Virus record (IMG/VR): IMGVR_UViG_3300049489_000027
Location: 1-48,578 of that record
Direction: 5' to 3' (one strand)
Length of the DNA: 48,578 bases
Origin: a virus
Shown: positions 6,843 to 17,566 of the stretch, one piece after another
Position numbering within the stretch: the stretch's first letter is position 1
Layout of the letters: each line of letters begins with the position of its first letter
Position numbers and translations under genes: made by a program
The notes under the pieces: generated by a model
What the model was told of the DNA's origin: nothing
Seen by the model: only the letters and a program-made list of their open reading frames with translations
Databases searched by the model: none

Positions 6843-9800
6843 TTATGCTGAGACTGAATATGTCACTCTCAACTTCGGGTACAGGTTGGTAACGGGCTTT
6901 CCAAATCCTCCAAGGAGCCCGCCGCTCGGCGGCTTTCCAGACTTACCGACAAAGGCCCCGGAATACTTAGCCTGAGAGTCGGTTCCCGGTCCAATGGTTA
7001 TTCCGGTATATCTGTTTACACCAGAGGCAGACCACTTATCTAGTCCGCTAAATCTAGCAGAAAGTGTGGTAATATCTATCCAGTTACCCTCCTTCTTGGA
7101 GAATGGCTTCACAATGTTCACAGTGCTTGCCCCATCGATTCCAGACCATTGATCTGGAGCCTGCCTGCCAGGATCTTTATGGAGTCCAATAACTGCATTT
7201 ACACCATAAGACAGGGCAGAGTTGTAACAGTAGAGGTAAGCCTCTACCTTTTTAATCGTGGCTCCATCAGGAATTGTCGATGTATCGAATGCCACAGCGC
7301 TCTTCTCGTTTCCATAATCTCTTCCGTCGCCCTGGTAGATGTAGTTGTTTTGAAGAATCTGGCCACCCTCTCGGTAAGAACCAACCCACAAAGGCTTGAA
7401 CGTCTTTGTGTATGTTCTTTCTGTGCTGTTCGAGTCACCATCAGCACCTCTATCGATTCCAATATCAGTTACCTGTAGACCCATATCTTCTATGTTCAAC
7501 TGGACGTACTCACCAGTGGTGGAACCGTTAATGTAAATGCTGTCGGCGGCTGTTGTTCCAAATCCCTGGTAGCAGAGTAGGAATCTAAACGTTCCGTCGC
7601 CAAGGGCTACCTCTTCTGGACTTGGAGACCAGTACCTTTCTAGGTGTCCAAATTGATAGTTAAAGTTGTTGTTTCCCTGCACTCTGGTAGAAGCAACTAC
7701 AAAGTTACTGGTAACAGGCTTGTTTGCGGGGTTACTGCTGTCATACCTAATTGTTAGTTCTACCTGAGCAGCAGCACCGTTAGAGTTAAATACCTTCACC
7801 GGGCTAGTCCATATTCTATATGCTCTCCTCCAGTCAATATTGTCTGCCTGTACTTCTAGATATGGCCTGATAACCCCAGCGGTTGTTGTTCCCTGGCTAA
7901 CCCTAGATCCTCTAGCAATGATTCCACGAGGGTATCGGGAAAGAATTTGATCTATAGTTTGTCCATCCAAGGTGAAGTTTGACTCTACAACTAGGCTACT
8001 GGTAGAAATAGTATTCTTTGGACCGTCTAGATAAATTCCAGATCCCAACTGTATAAAGTCTCCTCCGTCAGAAGAGTCACTCATAAGTGATAGGGTTTCA
8101 GATCCATTTGAATCGAACAGTCTTATACCAGCGTCAGTTAGTTCACCACTGGTAGATCCCTTTTTCATGAACCAGCAGTCTTCTATATAAAGACTTCCGG
8201 CCCCGCCATTAGGAGACGTAGTTGCATTTTTTACAACTAGTCTTACATACCCACCGGCCTTTGCAAACCAACTTGATACGTCATGCTCTGCATTAATCGA
8301 TGAAATAGTCTCTGGAAGCCTTCTGTTGTGCATATTCAGGTTGTATGTAGCGCTAGTCGAGAAAGGCAGAGATGCAGAGTATTCCAACTGATGACTTAAT
8401 CCTACTCCCATGTCCCCATAGTAATACATTCCAATAGCGTAATCATTTCCAGCGTCTACCTTTACAGGATCAGACACCAATTGTGTTCCATTTACTCCAG
8501 AAGCACTCTTCTGTAGGATAACCTTAGCGAGACCGCTTCGGGCGGGCTGCGAATAAAAAGCATCGAATTCTTGAAGATCAGAAGCAATTGTTCCATATAT
8601 TAACTGAACTCCATCAACAAACACTGTTCCAGTATTTCCTAGAACTTCTGCTACTGCTCGTATATCAAAGATTACCTGGGTGTCTCCGGCCGCTACTGTA
8701 TATTCTAGATTCACCTTGGTCCAAGAGGTCGCTGTTTGCAGAGAAGAGGTAACGCTGGATGCGAACGAGGTGTTACCAAGAACCGCAGTCATCTTTGCAG
8801 TTCCGGTCACCTTATACCAGAATGACAGGGTAGCCTTGGTTACCGTGTCTGATTTTGGAAGGTCGATTGTCTGTCGAAGTCCGTAGTACGCACCGGCTGT
8901 TGTGGAACCAGAAAGACCCAGAAGCGCTGATTTTCCGTAGGTCATTCTTCCAGGCACGGCTATACCAGCATAAGAAACACTGGTCGCCGTCTTTGGGTAA
9001 GACACTGTGTTGTACTCGTTGATATAAACAAAGGCTCCGGAAGGTGTTGTTACTGTTCCACCGGTCGGCTTTTCATAGGTGAACGAGGAATCCGCCACCG
9101 AGGCAACTCTGTGGATTCCATCCCAGAACGTAGATCCCTGCTGGTCAACACCTTCAATTCTTACAATATCTCCAACCTTTAGATAGTGCCTTGATGTTGT
9201 TGTAACAGTTCCAACGGTCGATGTTCCAGAGTAGGATAGAATTTCTATAGAGTATGGGTCAGAGTTAAACCCAGAGCCAGATACGTTATACGAACCATTA
9301 AACGTAGCGTCAATGTCAGATACATCTATTGTCTCTGAATTAAGAACGTTTGCGTTATCCGCAAAGAATAGGACCGCCGTGTTCCCCTCTAGCAATCTAC
9401 CGGTGACCGGAAAAGTTTCTGCAAACTTATAGTTTAGAGATGCTGCGCTTCCAAATTGATTGTATACATATCCTCCGTGTGTTCCATTGCTAACAATAGA
9501 GTATCCAACCGGAGCACCTGATACATAGGTGCCCGCCGTGTCTCCAGTAAGCGTAATAGCCGCGCCGCCCGGAGTTGCTGCTACTCGGAAAGTGTCAGTT
9601 GCTAGGCTTGTTGCACTGACATAGTAAACCGTTCCAACACTTAATCCGTAAGTAGTGTTATCTAGCGTCTTAAAGATAACAGCAGTTCCGGCGGCGAGCC
9701 CGTGACTCTTTGCGCTGATGGAATCTGAGGTGTTTACAAGAAGACAGGTAATAGCGTCTTGTTGGTCCTGCATGTCGCCGTTTAGAACCTTGTTAGGCTT

Positions 9801-12800
9801 TTCTGACCACTTAGAACCCCATTCGTAGTAAGCAGAAGATGTAGTGTCTCCAGCGACTCTAGAAAGAGTCCAGCCTGGAATAGAAACACTGCTTGCGCCT
9901 GCCGTGTATCTAATTGGAAGTCTTGCCAAAGACCCGTTCTTTTCAAAACTTCCATTTTCTAGTAGGTTAGAGTTAAATAGGCCCAGGTCAACTCTATCGG
10001 TTTTTACAGTTCCGGTTGTGATAGAGTTTCCATCAATAATAGTGCCACCCCAGTTGTCAAAGGTGCTCGGAGTCGTTTGATTCCCTACCTGTTCTTCAAC
10101 CATCACAGAGTCAATTAGATATACTCCGGTAGCCGTAAATGTTGTAAATGACAGATTCGCCTTGGTGTCGTTGGCCCCCATTGTGATTACAGCGGAGTAC
10201 CTGTTCCATGTGGTTCCCGAAGAAAGCGACACAACAACCCCGGCAGGACTAGTAGAGTTACCAGTTAGTTTGAACGTTACGCTCTGCCCAGCCGAAGGAG
10301 CCTTTATCCATGCAGAAACAATATATTTCTTGCTTCCAGAAACAGTAAAATTGTAATCCGTTGCAGACGCTGCTAGATATACGCTCGGAGTAGTAGTGCT
10401 TGTGCAGTTGGCAGATAGAGACTGCGCGCCAGTGTTGAAGTTTCCAGCCCCAGACGCAATTGTCGCAGTAACATTTGTTGTTGTAAACTTACCAGACCAA
10501 AATGTACCAGTGCTATTATTTTCAAAATCCGCGTACTGGTTTGGTATAAGGTTCCTTCCTCGACCTCCTACCTGCACTTTATCCGCTGCTATTCCAGCAG
10601 TATTAACCATTGCAGATGTAATGGTGTCCGTGTTAATTCTTGCAGCGGAAAGAAAGCCGGTGCTAATATTTGCGGCATCTATATTTGTCACAGCAACGTT
10701 TGCAGCATTAATTGTTCCATCTTGAATATCTAGCCCGTTCTGATCTAATTGCCAGCCAGATGCACCTGGAGAATAGTTGTTGCTTTTAATCTTTCCACCG
10801 GCCCCGCTAACGGTAAGAACTCCGTCAGTAGCATCTCCAAGTGTTAGATTTTCTACGATTGCTGTTCCGGCCTTTAGTGCCGCAGCATCAAGGCTGTTAG
10901 TAGTAATTCCCCCACCATCGATGCTCGTAGATGCACCAGGAACCCAAGAACTAGCAACAGCGTTTGCCCCAAGACGCTGTTCAACCATAACTCCATCGAC
11001 ATAAATTGTCTGTGCTCCAACTGTGTTAACATCGGCAAAACTGATAAGCATGGACGCATCAGATGCACCAGTTGTGACTATTGCAGAATATTGTACATAT
11101 CCAGTGGTTAGAGTTACGGTGGCTGGGGTTGGTGTAAGCACACCGGCCACATTACCCTTAGCACGAATCTTGACTGTTGGTGCTCCTGACGCAGCCTTGA
11201 TGTATGCAGAGATAATATAGGTGGTCGATGCCTTTACCGGGATATTGTAGTCTGTTGAAGATGTTCCCAGGAATACCTCGTTTGTAGCACTTGTGGTATC
11301 AATCTTTAGAGAGTTAAGTCCGTTCCATTGGTTTCCGGCCACTACAGTAGCAGTAGCAGTTCCAGTCACCGCCAACTTTCCAGTGTAGTAGTTGTTTGGA
11401 GAAATTGGCCACTCGAAGGCAGCGTATTGTGCAGGAACCATGTTTGCTCCGCTACCGATTGACAATTTTCCTGCCGAAATTGTACCAGCAGTAATAACTC
11501 CACCGTCAATATTTCCAGATGACAACTGTGTTGTGGTAATTGTTCCAGACTCAATCCTGTCTGCATTCAGAGTTCCAGTAACAATCGAGGCACCGTCAAT
11601 AGTGGTCTGCGGCATCATGAAGGATGATGGAGTAAATCCACCAGTTGTGGCGGGAGAAGTGCTTAGCGCTCCCACTCTTTCCTCCATCATAAATCCGTCT
11701 ACATAGAATGTTCCTGCTGCTCCGAATTGGATTGTTGGGAGCACCGCCGATCTTCCAGCAGGGATTGTGAAGGTTCCGTAAACCCTGGTGCTAGTTGATG
11801 CCGTGGTGGTCCAAGAAGTCGCTCCTGAAATCGCAGACGGCGTGATAAACGAACCATCATCAGCCTTAAGTCTAATTGTCGCGGTCGCTCCGGTAGTGCT
11901 GTAGACATATGCCGAAACAATATAGTTCTTTGCAGCAGTAACAGGAACATTGTAGTCTGTAATTGTCTTGCCGAGGTAGAATCCCTGGTTAGCGCCAGAA
12001 GTAGTTACCTGTGCGCTCTGTGTTCCAAACTTCGGAAAGTTTGTTGATACACTTGGGGTGGCTCCATCTGCGGTAAGTTCGAATGCCTTTCCTGATCCAT
12101 AAAGAGCCGGTGTCGCCTGGAAACTTGCGTACTCTGGCTTGATAAGGTTGGTAGAGGCACCACCAACAGCAAGTTTATCTGTTGTTATACCGGCAGCGCT
12201 GATGTCACTTGCGACAATTGTTCCCGCAGCAATATTTCCAGCCGTAACCGCGTTTGCAGCAAGTTCATTTGTTGTAATAGCGTCTGTTGCAATTTCATTT
12301 GCGGTAATGGTATCTGCTGCAACCAGCCCCGCAGTAATTGTTCCAGGGAGAATCTCATTAGTTCTTGGAGCATATGCTGTTGCCACATCACCAATTTCTA
12401 ACTGAACATCATCAATATCAAAAACGTCGTTAGCAATATTATTGTAAAGTGCCAGCGGGCTCGGCGCTGTTCCACCAGTTGTTATAGTTGTAGAATATCT
12501 GGCCCAAGTTCCAGAGACTCCGGAAGTTAATGCTCCAGATGTAAGTCCATCCATCGCAAAGTGCAGTTCTCCTGTTCCAGACTGCCTGCGGACCCATGCA
12601 GAAAGTGTATATTTAGTGTTAATGTCTAGTGGGGTAGGAGATATTGTAAAGGTGGCCCGGTTTGTTCCAACGTTGCCACCAGTTGTTGCTGTATGTCTAA
12701 GAGCCTTGGTTCCGGCAATTCTTCCAGTAATAGATGTAAAGGTGGCGTTGGTGCCGGGGGACCATCCGAGCGGATTACCAGTAGTCCACGGAGTAGTTGC

Positions 12801-15800
12801 CCTGTCTTGACCGGCTTCAAATGAAGAGTTTGTGATCAAGTTTCCGCCACCCACAATAACAGAAAGTTTATTAGCAGTTACCGCCCCGGCGGCAAGTTCA
12901 CTTGCGGTAATTGCGTCAGCATTAATTTCTGCTGACGTAATTGTGTTGGCCGCAATTTGATTGGCCGTAATGGTGTTGGCCGCGATCTTGGCTGCTACAA
13001 TGCTTCCATCAAGAATCTCGTCAGGCTTCGGGGCATATGATGTAACAACGTCTCCAACCTCCAGTTGAACGCCATCTAGATATAAGTCAATAGTGTCTGA
13101 TATAGCGTATGCGCGTGCGCGTAGGTCAATCTTCCACGTAGTGTCGGCGCCGGGAACTGTCCAGGTTATAGAGCCCCTCTGCCATGTGGCTGTAGGCGTG
13201 TACTGCCCCTCAACAAAACTTGTCACACCGCTATTAGAGAGTACGGGGTTAAATTGTCCGGTTCCTGTGCGAGACCCCTTGTACCAGAAAGAAAGAGTAA
13301 GTTTAGTAATTGCACCGGCTGGCATAGTACCAGACTGCTGAATTGTGCGATAACCTGCAGTTGTAGATGCAGCAAGGTTCAGCCTCTGACTGCTTGCCCC
13401 ATAAACCTTTTCTGCTGTAGAAATTGTATTTGTAGCCGTAATTGTTCCAGAGGTTGCCGCAGTCCAATCATTAGCAACACCGTCAGCATTTGCGTCTAAC
13501 TCGAAGGACGAGTTGGCCAACAGATTGCCTCCGCCAATTGCTGCTCCCAACTTAGCAGCAGTTACAGCACCATCAACAAGTTTTGCAGTCTGAATAGTTC
13601 CATCTGTAATATCTGTTGTTCCGCTAACGCGAGATACCTGTGCCGCACCGGACGCCGGTCCATAAGATGCATGAGGACCATCAACGTCAAACGGTCGCAA
13701 CTTGAAGTAATAGTTTGTTGCATATGCTAAATCAGCCCCGGCACCATCGACCTTGGCAAAGAAGTAAGTGCCTGTCACAGTTCCAATTAATGTGGATCCG
13801 CTCGCCGTAAAGCCAGCAGTAGTTCCAACGTGTACCTCATAAGAAAGAACGTCCGCATTTGACATCGCCGTCCATCTAACATGGATTCCGCCAATTCCTG
13901 AAATTGCTGTTGGCGTTGGAATGGTTCCTGTAGGAACGTTTCCGTCAGAGGGGTTTCCAGCCGAGCCGACCGCGATGCTCGCAGGGGAGGTAGCGATCCA
14001 TCCAGAAGTATTTTCATTTCCACTGGCATCTAGGACCCTAACCCTTGCGTAATAAGTTGTTGACGGAGTAAGTCCGGTAAAAGACTCTGCCGATACCGCC
14101 GCCGCAACACCACCCGGCTGCGTCTTTGTCGTTACATCGGACGCAAACGTTCCGGACGTAGAGATTTGAACCTCTGCACGACCGTTACTATTTATATAGT
14201 CTGCGTCTGACGGGTTTGTCCACTTTACCATAAGGCTTGTAGCGCCTGTGCTTAGAGTTACTGAGGTAGGGTTTGCTGGTTTAGTTGTGTCAGCGGCTAC
14301 CGTTTGGTTGGCGAACGAGGTCCATGTTCCGCTGTTTCCAAGCGTACCATTAAAGTCATATGCAATAATGTCAAGGTTGTAAGCAACGCCAGGAACCAAA
14401 TTTCTAATTAGTGTCGAGGTTGTGTTTCCAACATCAATAATCGTCCAGTTGGTCGTTCCGTTAACCCTATAGCGCAGTTTGGTTCCAGCGTAGTTCTGAG
14501 AGGACGGGTTGGTCCACGTAACGTTTAAGATTCCTGTCCTGTTGCTTGTGTCAGCAGTGTCAAGCGCTCCTGTTACAGTCCCTACAGTCGTGGCACCGAG
14601 GGTTGTCACAGCACGGCTAGCATCTGCTGAGTAAGCGCTGTACCTTCCATAAACGTCCTTTACTCTAGAGCGGAAGTAGTAGGTTCCGTTAAAGGTTGGG
14701 GAAATCTGATAGTTAAAGGCAGTTGCTCGTCCAGTATATGCAGTAGTTGTTGGAGACGCAGCCGTTCCTGCGTAAACTTCTACTGCCTCCAGAATTGATG
14801 ACGGGTCACTTGGCGCTGTCCATGTCACATCAATTCCTCGCTGGGCTCCAGTTCCTAGAGCAGTAGTTAGCGTTGGTGCTGTAGGTGTGGCGGGAGCCGT
14901 TGCAAATGCCGAAGACTTGTTTAGAGCGCTAGAAGTTAAACCTGTAGGACCAACAGCATATACGTTAATCAGTGTTGCTGTATACGGCCAGTTGGCCCCG
15001 AAGTCCTTTCCTGCCTGCGGATCAATATCGATAAAATTGTCTGTAGTGTAATAAGTTTTTAGAGTGTTTGCCGTAATTTCCACCCGGTAATGCTTTACGT
15101 CTTGTGCTGGTGAAGATGAAGCGGTCCACGCAACTCGATAGTTTGCCCCAACATAAGATTCTACCAGTGATGTTGGGGCGTTTGGGGTGGCATATGTAAT
15201 ACCACCGGCCCCAGGAGTAGCCGTGGCCTGAGTTGCAAACCAGGCGGTCTGTCCAAATATATCAACCGCACCGACCCTAAAGTAGTATGGGGTTCCGGCT
15301 GTTCCGGAGAATGAGTAGGTGGTTAAAGGTCCCTGGTACGCAACCGTTCCGGTTGCTGCTGGGTCAAACCCATTAGAAGTGCTGTACTTAAGAACATAAG
15401 AAACAATATCTCCGGAGGTTCCTCCGCTCCAAACCACACTCGCTCCGCCAGGAACAGCAGTAGCCGTTAGAGATGTTGGCGCAGACGGAGAAGCATTTAC
15501 CTGTCGCTGCTGTGAGCCAGTAGACTTGTTGTTAGTGGTGTCTCTGGAGTACAGAGTAAAGTATGGCCCCGCATTACCAGAACCTCCAAACAACTCCTTG
15601 TTCATCTTGTATGTAAACTCAAACGTCTTTTCACGATCTACTGTGTCCAGAAGGCTTGGGTTCTGAACTTCTGGCAGGGTGTAAACTGCCGAGGCTGATC
15701 CGGCATAACTAGACGGCCTTACCTCTATTACATATTCCTTCATATCTTTAAGAACAGTTCCGTCAACGTTCTGCGTCGGAGCGGTCCAGGTTAGAATAAA

Positions 15801-16001
15801 AGAATCTACCGTTGGTGTGACTGTAAAGTTTGTTGGGTTGGCAGGCGCCTTATCTCCTGTGCCAGAAGAGGTATCGCTAAACAGATCAATTTCCTCTGTT
15901 GGCGACCACTGCCCGGCGGCTCCATTAAAAATACCACGAACACGAACATTATACTTAAAACCAGGCTGGAGCCCATTAACTCCAAGTTGTACGGTGCTCA
16001 T
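6843..16001 (-). CDS. Giant tail fibre / minor tail protein with FN3 and CBM-like modules
   Basis: A 3052-residue protein. About the first 800 residues are tandem fibronectin type III domains (roughly eight), beginning with what looks like only the C-terminal half of one. The rest alternates two elements. One is short repeats rich in TIT/AAN/ITA (GTITAGLVAADTITANEIAT type) that suggest a beta-helical or trimeric stalk. The other is carbohydrate-binding-like beta-sandwich modules starting near residues 824, 1054, 1284, 1521, 1818 and 2013 (GGGNLLANSSFE, NLIPNQYADFE and similar). An FCCH-like module lies near residue 2100. The C-terminus (about 2850-3052) resembles a DNRLRE-type domain. The ATG at 16001 overlaps the upstream stop as ATGA, and an in-frame TAA lies two codons upstream, which fixes the start. 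It is probably a host-binding fibre. Confidence 0.88.
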   Translation of the reverse strand: MSTVQLGVNGLQPGFKYNVRVRGIFNGAAGQWSPTEEIDLFSDTSSGTGDKAPANPTNFTVTPTVDSFILTWTAPTQNVDGTVLKDMKEYVIEVRPSSYAGSASAVYTLPEVQNPSLLDTVDREKTFEFTYKMNKELFGGSGNAGPYFTLYSRDTTNNKSTGSQQRQVNASPSAPTSLTATAVPGGASVVWSGGTSGDIVSYVLKYSTSNGFDPAATGTVAYQGPLTTYSFSGTAGTPYYFRVGAVDIFGQTAWFATQATATPGAGGITYATPNAPTSLVESYVGANYRVAWTASSSPAQDVKHYRVEITANTLKTYYTTDNFIDIDPQAGKDFGANWPYTATLINVYAVGPTGLTSSALNKSSAFATAPATPTAPTLTTALGTGAQRGIDVTWTAPSDPSSILEAVEVYAGTAASPTTTAYTGRATAFNYQISPTFNGTYYFRSRVKDVYGRYSAYSADASRAVTTLGATTVGTVTGALDTADTSNRTGILNVTWTNPSSQNYAGTKLRYRVNGTTNWTIIDVGNTTSTLIRNLVPGVAYNLDIIAYDFNGTLGNSGTWTSFANQTVAADTTKPANPTSVTLSTGATSLMVKWTNPSDADYINSNGRAEVQISTSGTFASDVTTKTQPGGVAAAVSAESFTGLTPSTTYYARVRVLDASGNENTSGWIATSPASIAVGSAGNPSDGNVPTGTIPTPTAISGIGGIHVRWTAMSNADVLSYEVHVGTTAGFTASGSTLIGTVTGTYFFAKVDGAGADLAYATNYYFKLRPFDVDGPHASYGPASGAAQVSRVSGTTDITDGTIQTAKLVDGAVTAAKLGAAIGGGNLLANSSFELDANADGVANDWTAATSGTITATNTISTAEKVYGASSQRLNLAASTTAGYRTIQQSGTMPAGAITKLTLSFWYKGSRTGTGQFNPVLSNSGVTSFVEGQYTPTATWQRGSITWTVPGADTTWKIDLRARAYAISDTIDLYLDGVQLEVGDVVTSYAPKPDEILDGSIVAAKIAANTITANQIAANTITSAEINADAITASELAAGAVTANKLSVIVGGGNLITNSSFEAGQDRATTPWTTGNPLGWSPGTNATFTSITGRIAGTKALRHTATTGGNVGTNRATFTISPTPLDINTKYTLSAWVRRQSGTGELHFAMDGLTSGALTSGVSGTWARYSTTITTGGTAPSPLALYNNIANDVFDIDDVQLEIGDVATAYAPRTNEILPGTITAGLVAADTITANEIATDAITTNELAANAVTAGNIAAGTIVASDISAAGITTDKLAVGGASTNLIKPEYASFQATPALYGSGKAFELTADGATPSVSTNFPKFGTQSAQVTTSGANQGFYLGKTITDYNVPVTAAKNYIVSAYVYSTTGATATIRLKADDGSFITPSAISGATSWTTTASTSTRVYGTFTIPAGRSAVLPTIQFGAAGTFYVDGFMMEERVGALSTSPATTGGFTPSSFMMPQTTIDGASIVTGTLNADRIESGTITTTQLSSGNIDGGVITAGTISAGKLSIGSGANMVPAQYAAFEWPISPNNYYTGKLAVTGTATATVVAGNQWNGLNSLKIDTTSATNEVFLGTSSTDYNIPVKASTTYIISAYIKAASGAPTVKIRAKGNVAGVLTPTPATVTLTTGYVQYSAIVTTGASDASMLISFADVNTVGAQTIYVDGVMVEQRLGANAVASSWVPGASTSIDGGGITTNSLDAAALKAGTAIVENLTLGDATDGVLTVSGAGGKIKSNNYSPGASGWQLDQNGLDIQDGTINAANVAVTNIDAANISTGFLSAARINTDTITSAMVNTAGIAADKVQVGGRGRNLIPNQYADFENNSTGTFWSGKFTTTNVTATIASGAGNFNTGAQSLSANCTSTTTPSVYLAASATDYNFTVSGSKKYIVSAWIKAPSAGQSVTFKLTGNSTSPAGVVVSLSSGTTWNRYSAVITMGANDTKANLSFTTFTATGVYLIDSVMVEEQVGNQTTPSTFDNWGGTIIDGNSITTGTVKTDRVDLGLFNSNLLENGSFEKNGSLARLPIRYTAGASSVSIPGWTLSRVAGDTTSSAYYEWGSKWSEKPNKVLNGDMQDQQDAITCLLVNTSDSISAKSHGLAAGTAVIFKTLDNTTYGLSVGTVYYVSATSLATDTFRVAATPGGAAITLTGDTAGTYVSGAPVGYSIVSNGTHGGYVYNQFGSAASLNYKFAETFPVTGRLLEGNTAVLFFADNANVLNSETIDVSDIDATFNGSYNVSGSGFNSDPYSIEILSYSGTSTVGTVTTTSRHYLKVGDIVRIEGVDQQGSTFWDGIHRVASVADSSFTYEKPTGGTVTTPSGAFVYINEYNTVSYPKTATSVSYAGIAVPGRMTYGKSALLGLSGSTTAGAYYGLRQTIDLPKSDTVTKATLSFWYKVTGTAKMTAVLGNTSFASSVTSSLQTATSWTKVNLEYTVAAGDTQVIFDIRAVAEVLGNTGTVFVDGVQLIYGTIASDLQEFDAFYSQPARSGLAKVILQKSASGVNGTQLVSDPVKVDAGNDYAIGMYYYGDMGVGLSHQLEYSASLPFSTSATYNLNMHNRRLPETISSINAEHDVSSWFAKAGGYVRLVVKNATTSPNGGAGSLYIEDCWFMKKGSTSGELTDAGIRLFDSNGSETLSLMSDSSDGGDFIQLGSGIYLDGPKNTISTSSLVVESNFTLDGQTIDQILSRYPRGIIARGSRVSQGTTTAGVIRPYLEVQADNIDWRRAYRIWTSPVKVFNSNGAAAQVELTIRYDSSNPANKPVTSNFVVASTRVQGNNNFNYQFGHLERYWSPSPEEVALGDGTFRFLLCYQGFGTTAADSIYINGSTTGEYVQLNIEDMGLQVTDIGIDRGADGDSNSTERTYTKTFKPLWVGSYREGGQILQNNYIYQGDGRDYGNEKSAVAFDTSTIPDGATIKKVEAYLYCYNSALSYGVNAVIGLHKDPGRQAPDQWSGIDGASTVNIVKPFSKKEGNWIDITTLSARFSGLDKWSASGVNRYTGITIGPGTDSQAKYSGAFVGKSGKPPSGGLLGGFGKPVTNLYPKLRVTYSVSA

Positions 16002-17182
16002 AGGTTAAACACCAACTTGTATTCTATATCCATAACTTTGCCCAATGTCTTTGTCGCAAGGGGCGGTGAGTAGTAGACACCGGTTCCGTTTGTGGTAAGG
16101 GCTAGCGCAGCACCGCCTGCGGTGCTGGCCACCTGAAAAGTATTTGTTGTTGGGTTGATGACATAGTAGAAAGTGTTGGTGCTAATACCAGTTGTGGTGG
16201 TAATAGTCTTAAACATGATTGGCGTTCCGGCCATTAGGTTATGGTTGTTGTATGTCACAGTATCTCCTGTATCCTGAAAGGTACAAGAAATTTCTGGAGT
16301 TGTTGATACATGCGACACCAGCAGATAATCTACATTTAGAGAGTCTGTGTCTGTCATTCCAACAAAGTCCCACGCTCCCTTTCCGTTGGGGGCAGTTCCT
16401 GCCGTTGCCGAAGCGTTTGTCCTAACCAGCATCTTGACGATCCTCGACCAGTCAAACAGTGCATTAGAAAGTGTGAACCCGGACTTGTTGACCCTATAAA
16501 TATTGTACTGTGCAATATTGTCTCCGGCACTGTGAGTGGTAACCGTTTGCGTCACTGTCGCGGTGTAGCCCTGATAGTCTGTAAAGGTAAGCACCAATGA
16601 TGTCAGCCTGTTGGTCGCAGAGATATGCCCAAATACAACCTGGTCTGTGGCAGAGTATCCTCCTAGGTTGATATCCTTAATAGTCTCATATGAAATCCAT
16701 CCGGAGTTTGTGTTAATGCTGGATGCCAGAGTTGCTGTTCCTACTCGACTGGCTGCCGCGCTTGTAGCCTCTGTCTGGACCACTGTTCCAGAAGTTGCAA
16801 CCGTCCAAGTTTCATCTGCTCCGAAGGTGGTGATCATTCTGTTTCCATAGGTTCCGGAAATCTGATCCTGGTAAAGTGGCACAAGCCCCATCTCAAAAAT
16901 CTTACCCTGAAACTCCTGAGCCAAGGAGCCCTTAAAGGTTACAGTCTGGTTCGTGTAATCGACTGATCTCATTATTACAGGAACCCTGGCAGTCTCTACT
17001 CCGAGACGGGTATTCGCTGCTGCCGCTGCTGTTGAGTCTAGCCCAACCACCATAGAGCCAGCGTAGTCTCTGGACATTCCGGCCAGGAATCTAAGAACGG
17101 CATTTTTGCCCTGGGTTGTGATAAGATTTTGGCCACGACCAACAACTCGCTCACCTTCTCTAAAAGTTATTAAGCCTCTCAT
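15998..17182 (-). CDS. Minor tail protein with C-terminal FCCH-like module
   Basis: A 394-residue tail protein. The N-terminal part (about 1-45, with GRGQNLITTQGKNAVLRFLAG) matches a conserved opening seen in tail-tip proteins of actinophages. The middle is beta-rich. Near residues 300-370 there is a module (NHNLMAGTPIMFK, TNTFYYVINPTTNTFQVAS, GGAALAL) also found in the giant fibre encoded next. Start and stop overlap the neighbours as ATGA at both ends. It probably sits at the tail tip between the hub protein and the giant fibre. Confidence 0.75.
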   Translation of the reverse strand: MRGLITFREGERVVGRGQNLITTQGKNAVLRFLAGMSRDYAGSMVVGLDSTAAAAANTRLGVETARVPVIMRSVDYTNQTVTFKGSLAQEFQGKIFEMGLVPLYQDQISGTYGNRMITTFGADETWTVATSGTVVQTEATSAAASRVGTATLASSINTNSGWISYETIKDINLGGYSATDQVVFGHISATNRLTSLVLTFTDYQGYTATVTQTVTTHSAGDNIAQYNIYRVNKSGFTLSNALFDWSRIVKMLVRTNASATAGTAPNGKGAWDFVGMTDTDSLNVDYLLVSHVSTTPEISCTFQDTGDTVTYNNHNLMAGTPIMFKTITTTTGISTNTFYYVINPTTNTFQVASTAGGAALALTTNGTGVYYSPPLATKTLGKVMDIEYKLVFNL

Positions 17183-17559
17183 TGCTTGACGTATGCCACC
17201 TCATATGAATTTGCCCCAACATCATCGACATTAAACTTGATGTCGTAGACTACTTCTCCTGTTGCCAGAACCCTTCTAGTCTTTGTGATGCTGGACGTAA
17301 TAATGGAAGGCACAGGCAAAAACTGTGGGTCATTAGAGTCAATACTGACAACAAGGTCGGCGGCGGGGTCAGCGAGGTCTGGGTCAATATACTGTTCGAC
17401 AATCGGAATATTTACAGTTCCAAAGTTGAAAGAGTCTCCTGGGACTAGTTCATCATCGAAGGAATCTACATCGACAGCCTCTATAACCGCGTCGTTTAGA
17501 TCAAGGTTATCTGCCTTGGAATCTTCAACCACCAACTTGGGCGCTAGGTCATCAGCCAT
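17179..17559 (-). CDS. Hypothetical acidic tail-associated protein
   Basis: A 126-residue protein of unknown function. The first 80 residues are very acidic (LVVEDSKADNLDLNDAVIEA and following), and the last 45 look like a beta-rich fold (TKTRRVLATGEVVYDIKF). It lies between two tail-tip genes and is joined to the next gene by ATGA. No ribosome-binding site is evident. A promoter-like element at 17567-17595 would start transcription right at the ATG, so a leaderless message is possible. It may be a connector or chaperone of the tip, which is an inference. Confidence 0.6.
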   Translation of the reverse strand: MADDLAPKLVVEDSKADNLDLNDAVIEAVDVDSFDDELVPGDSFNFGTVNIPIVEQYIDPDLADPAADLVVSIDSNDPQFLPVPSIITSSITKTRRVLATGEVVYDIKFNVDDVGANSYEVAYVKQ

Positions 17560-17566
17560 ATACTAG

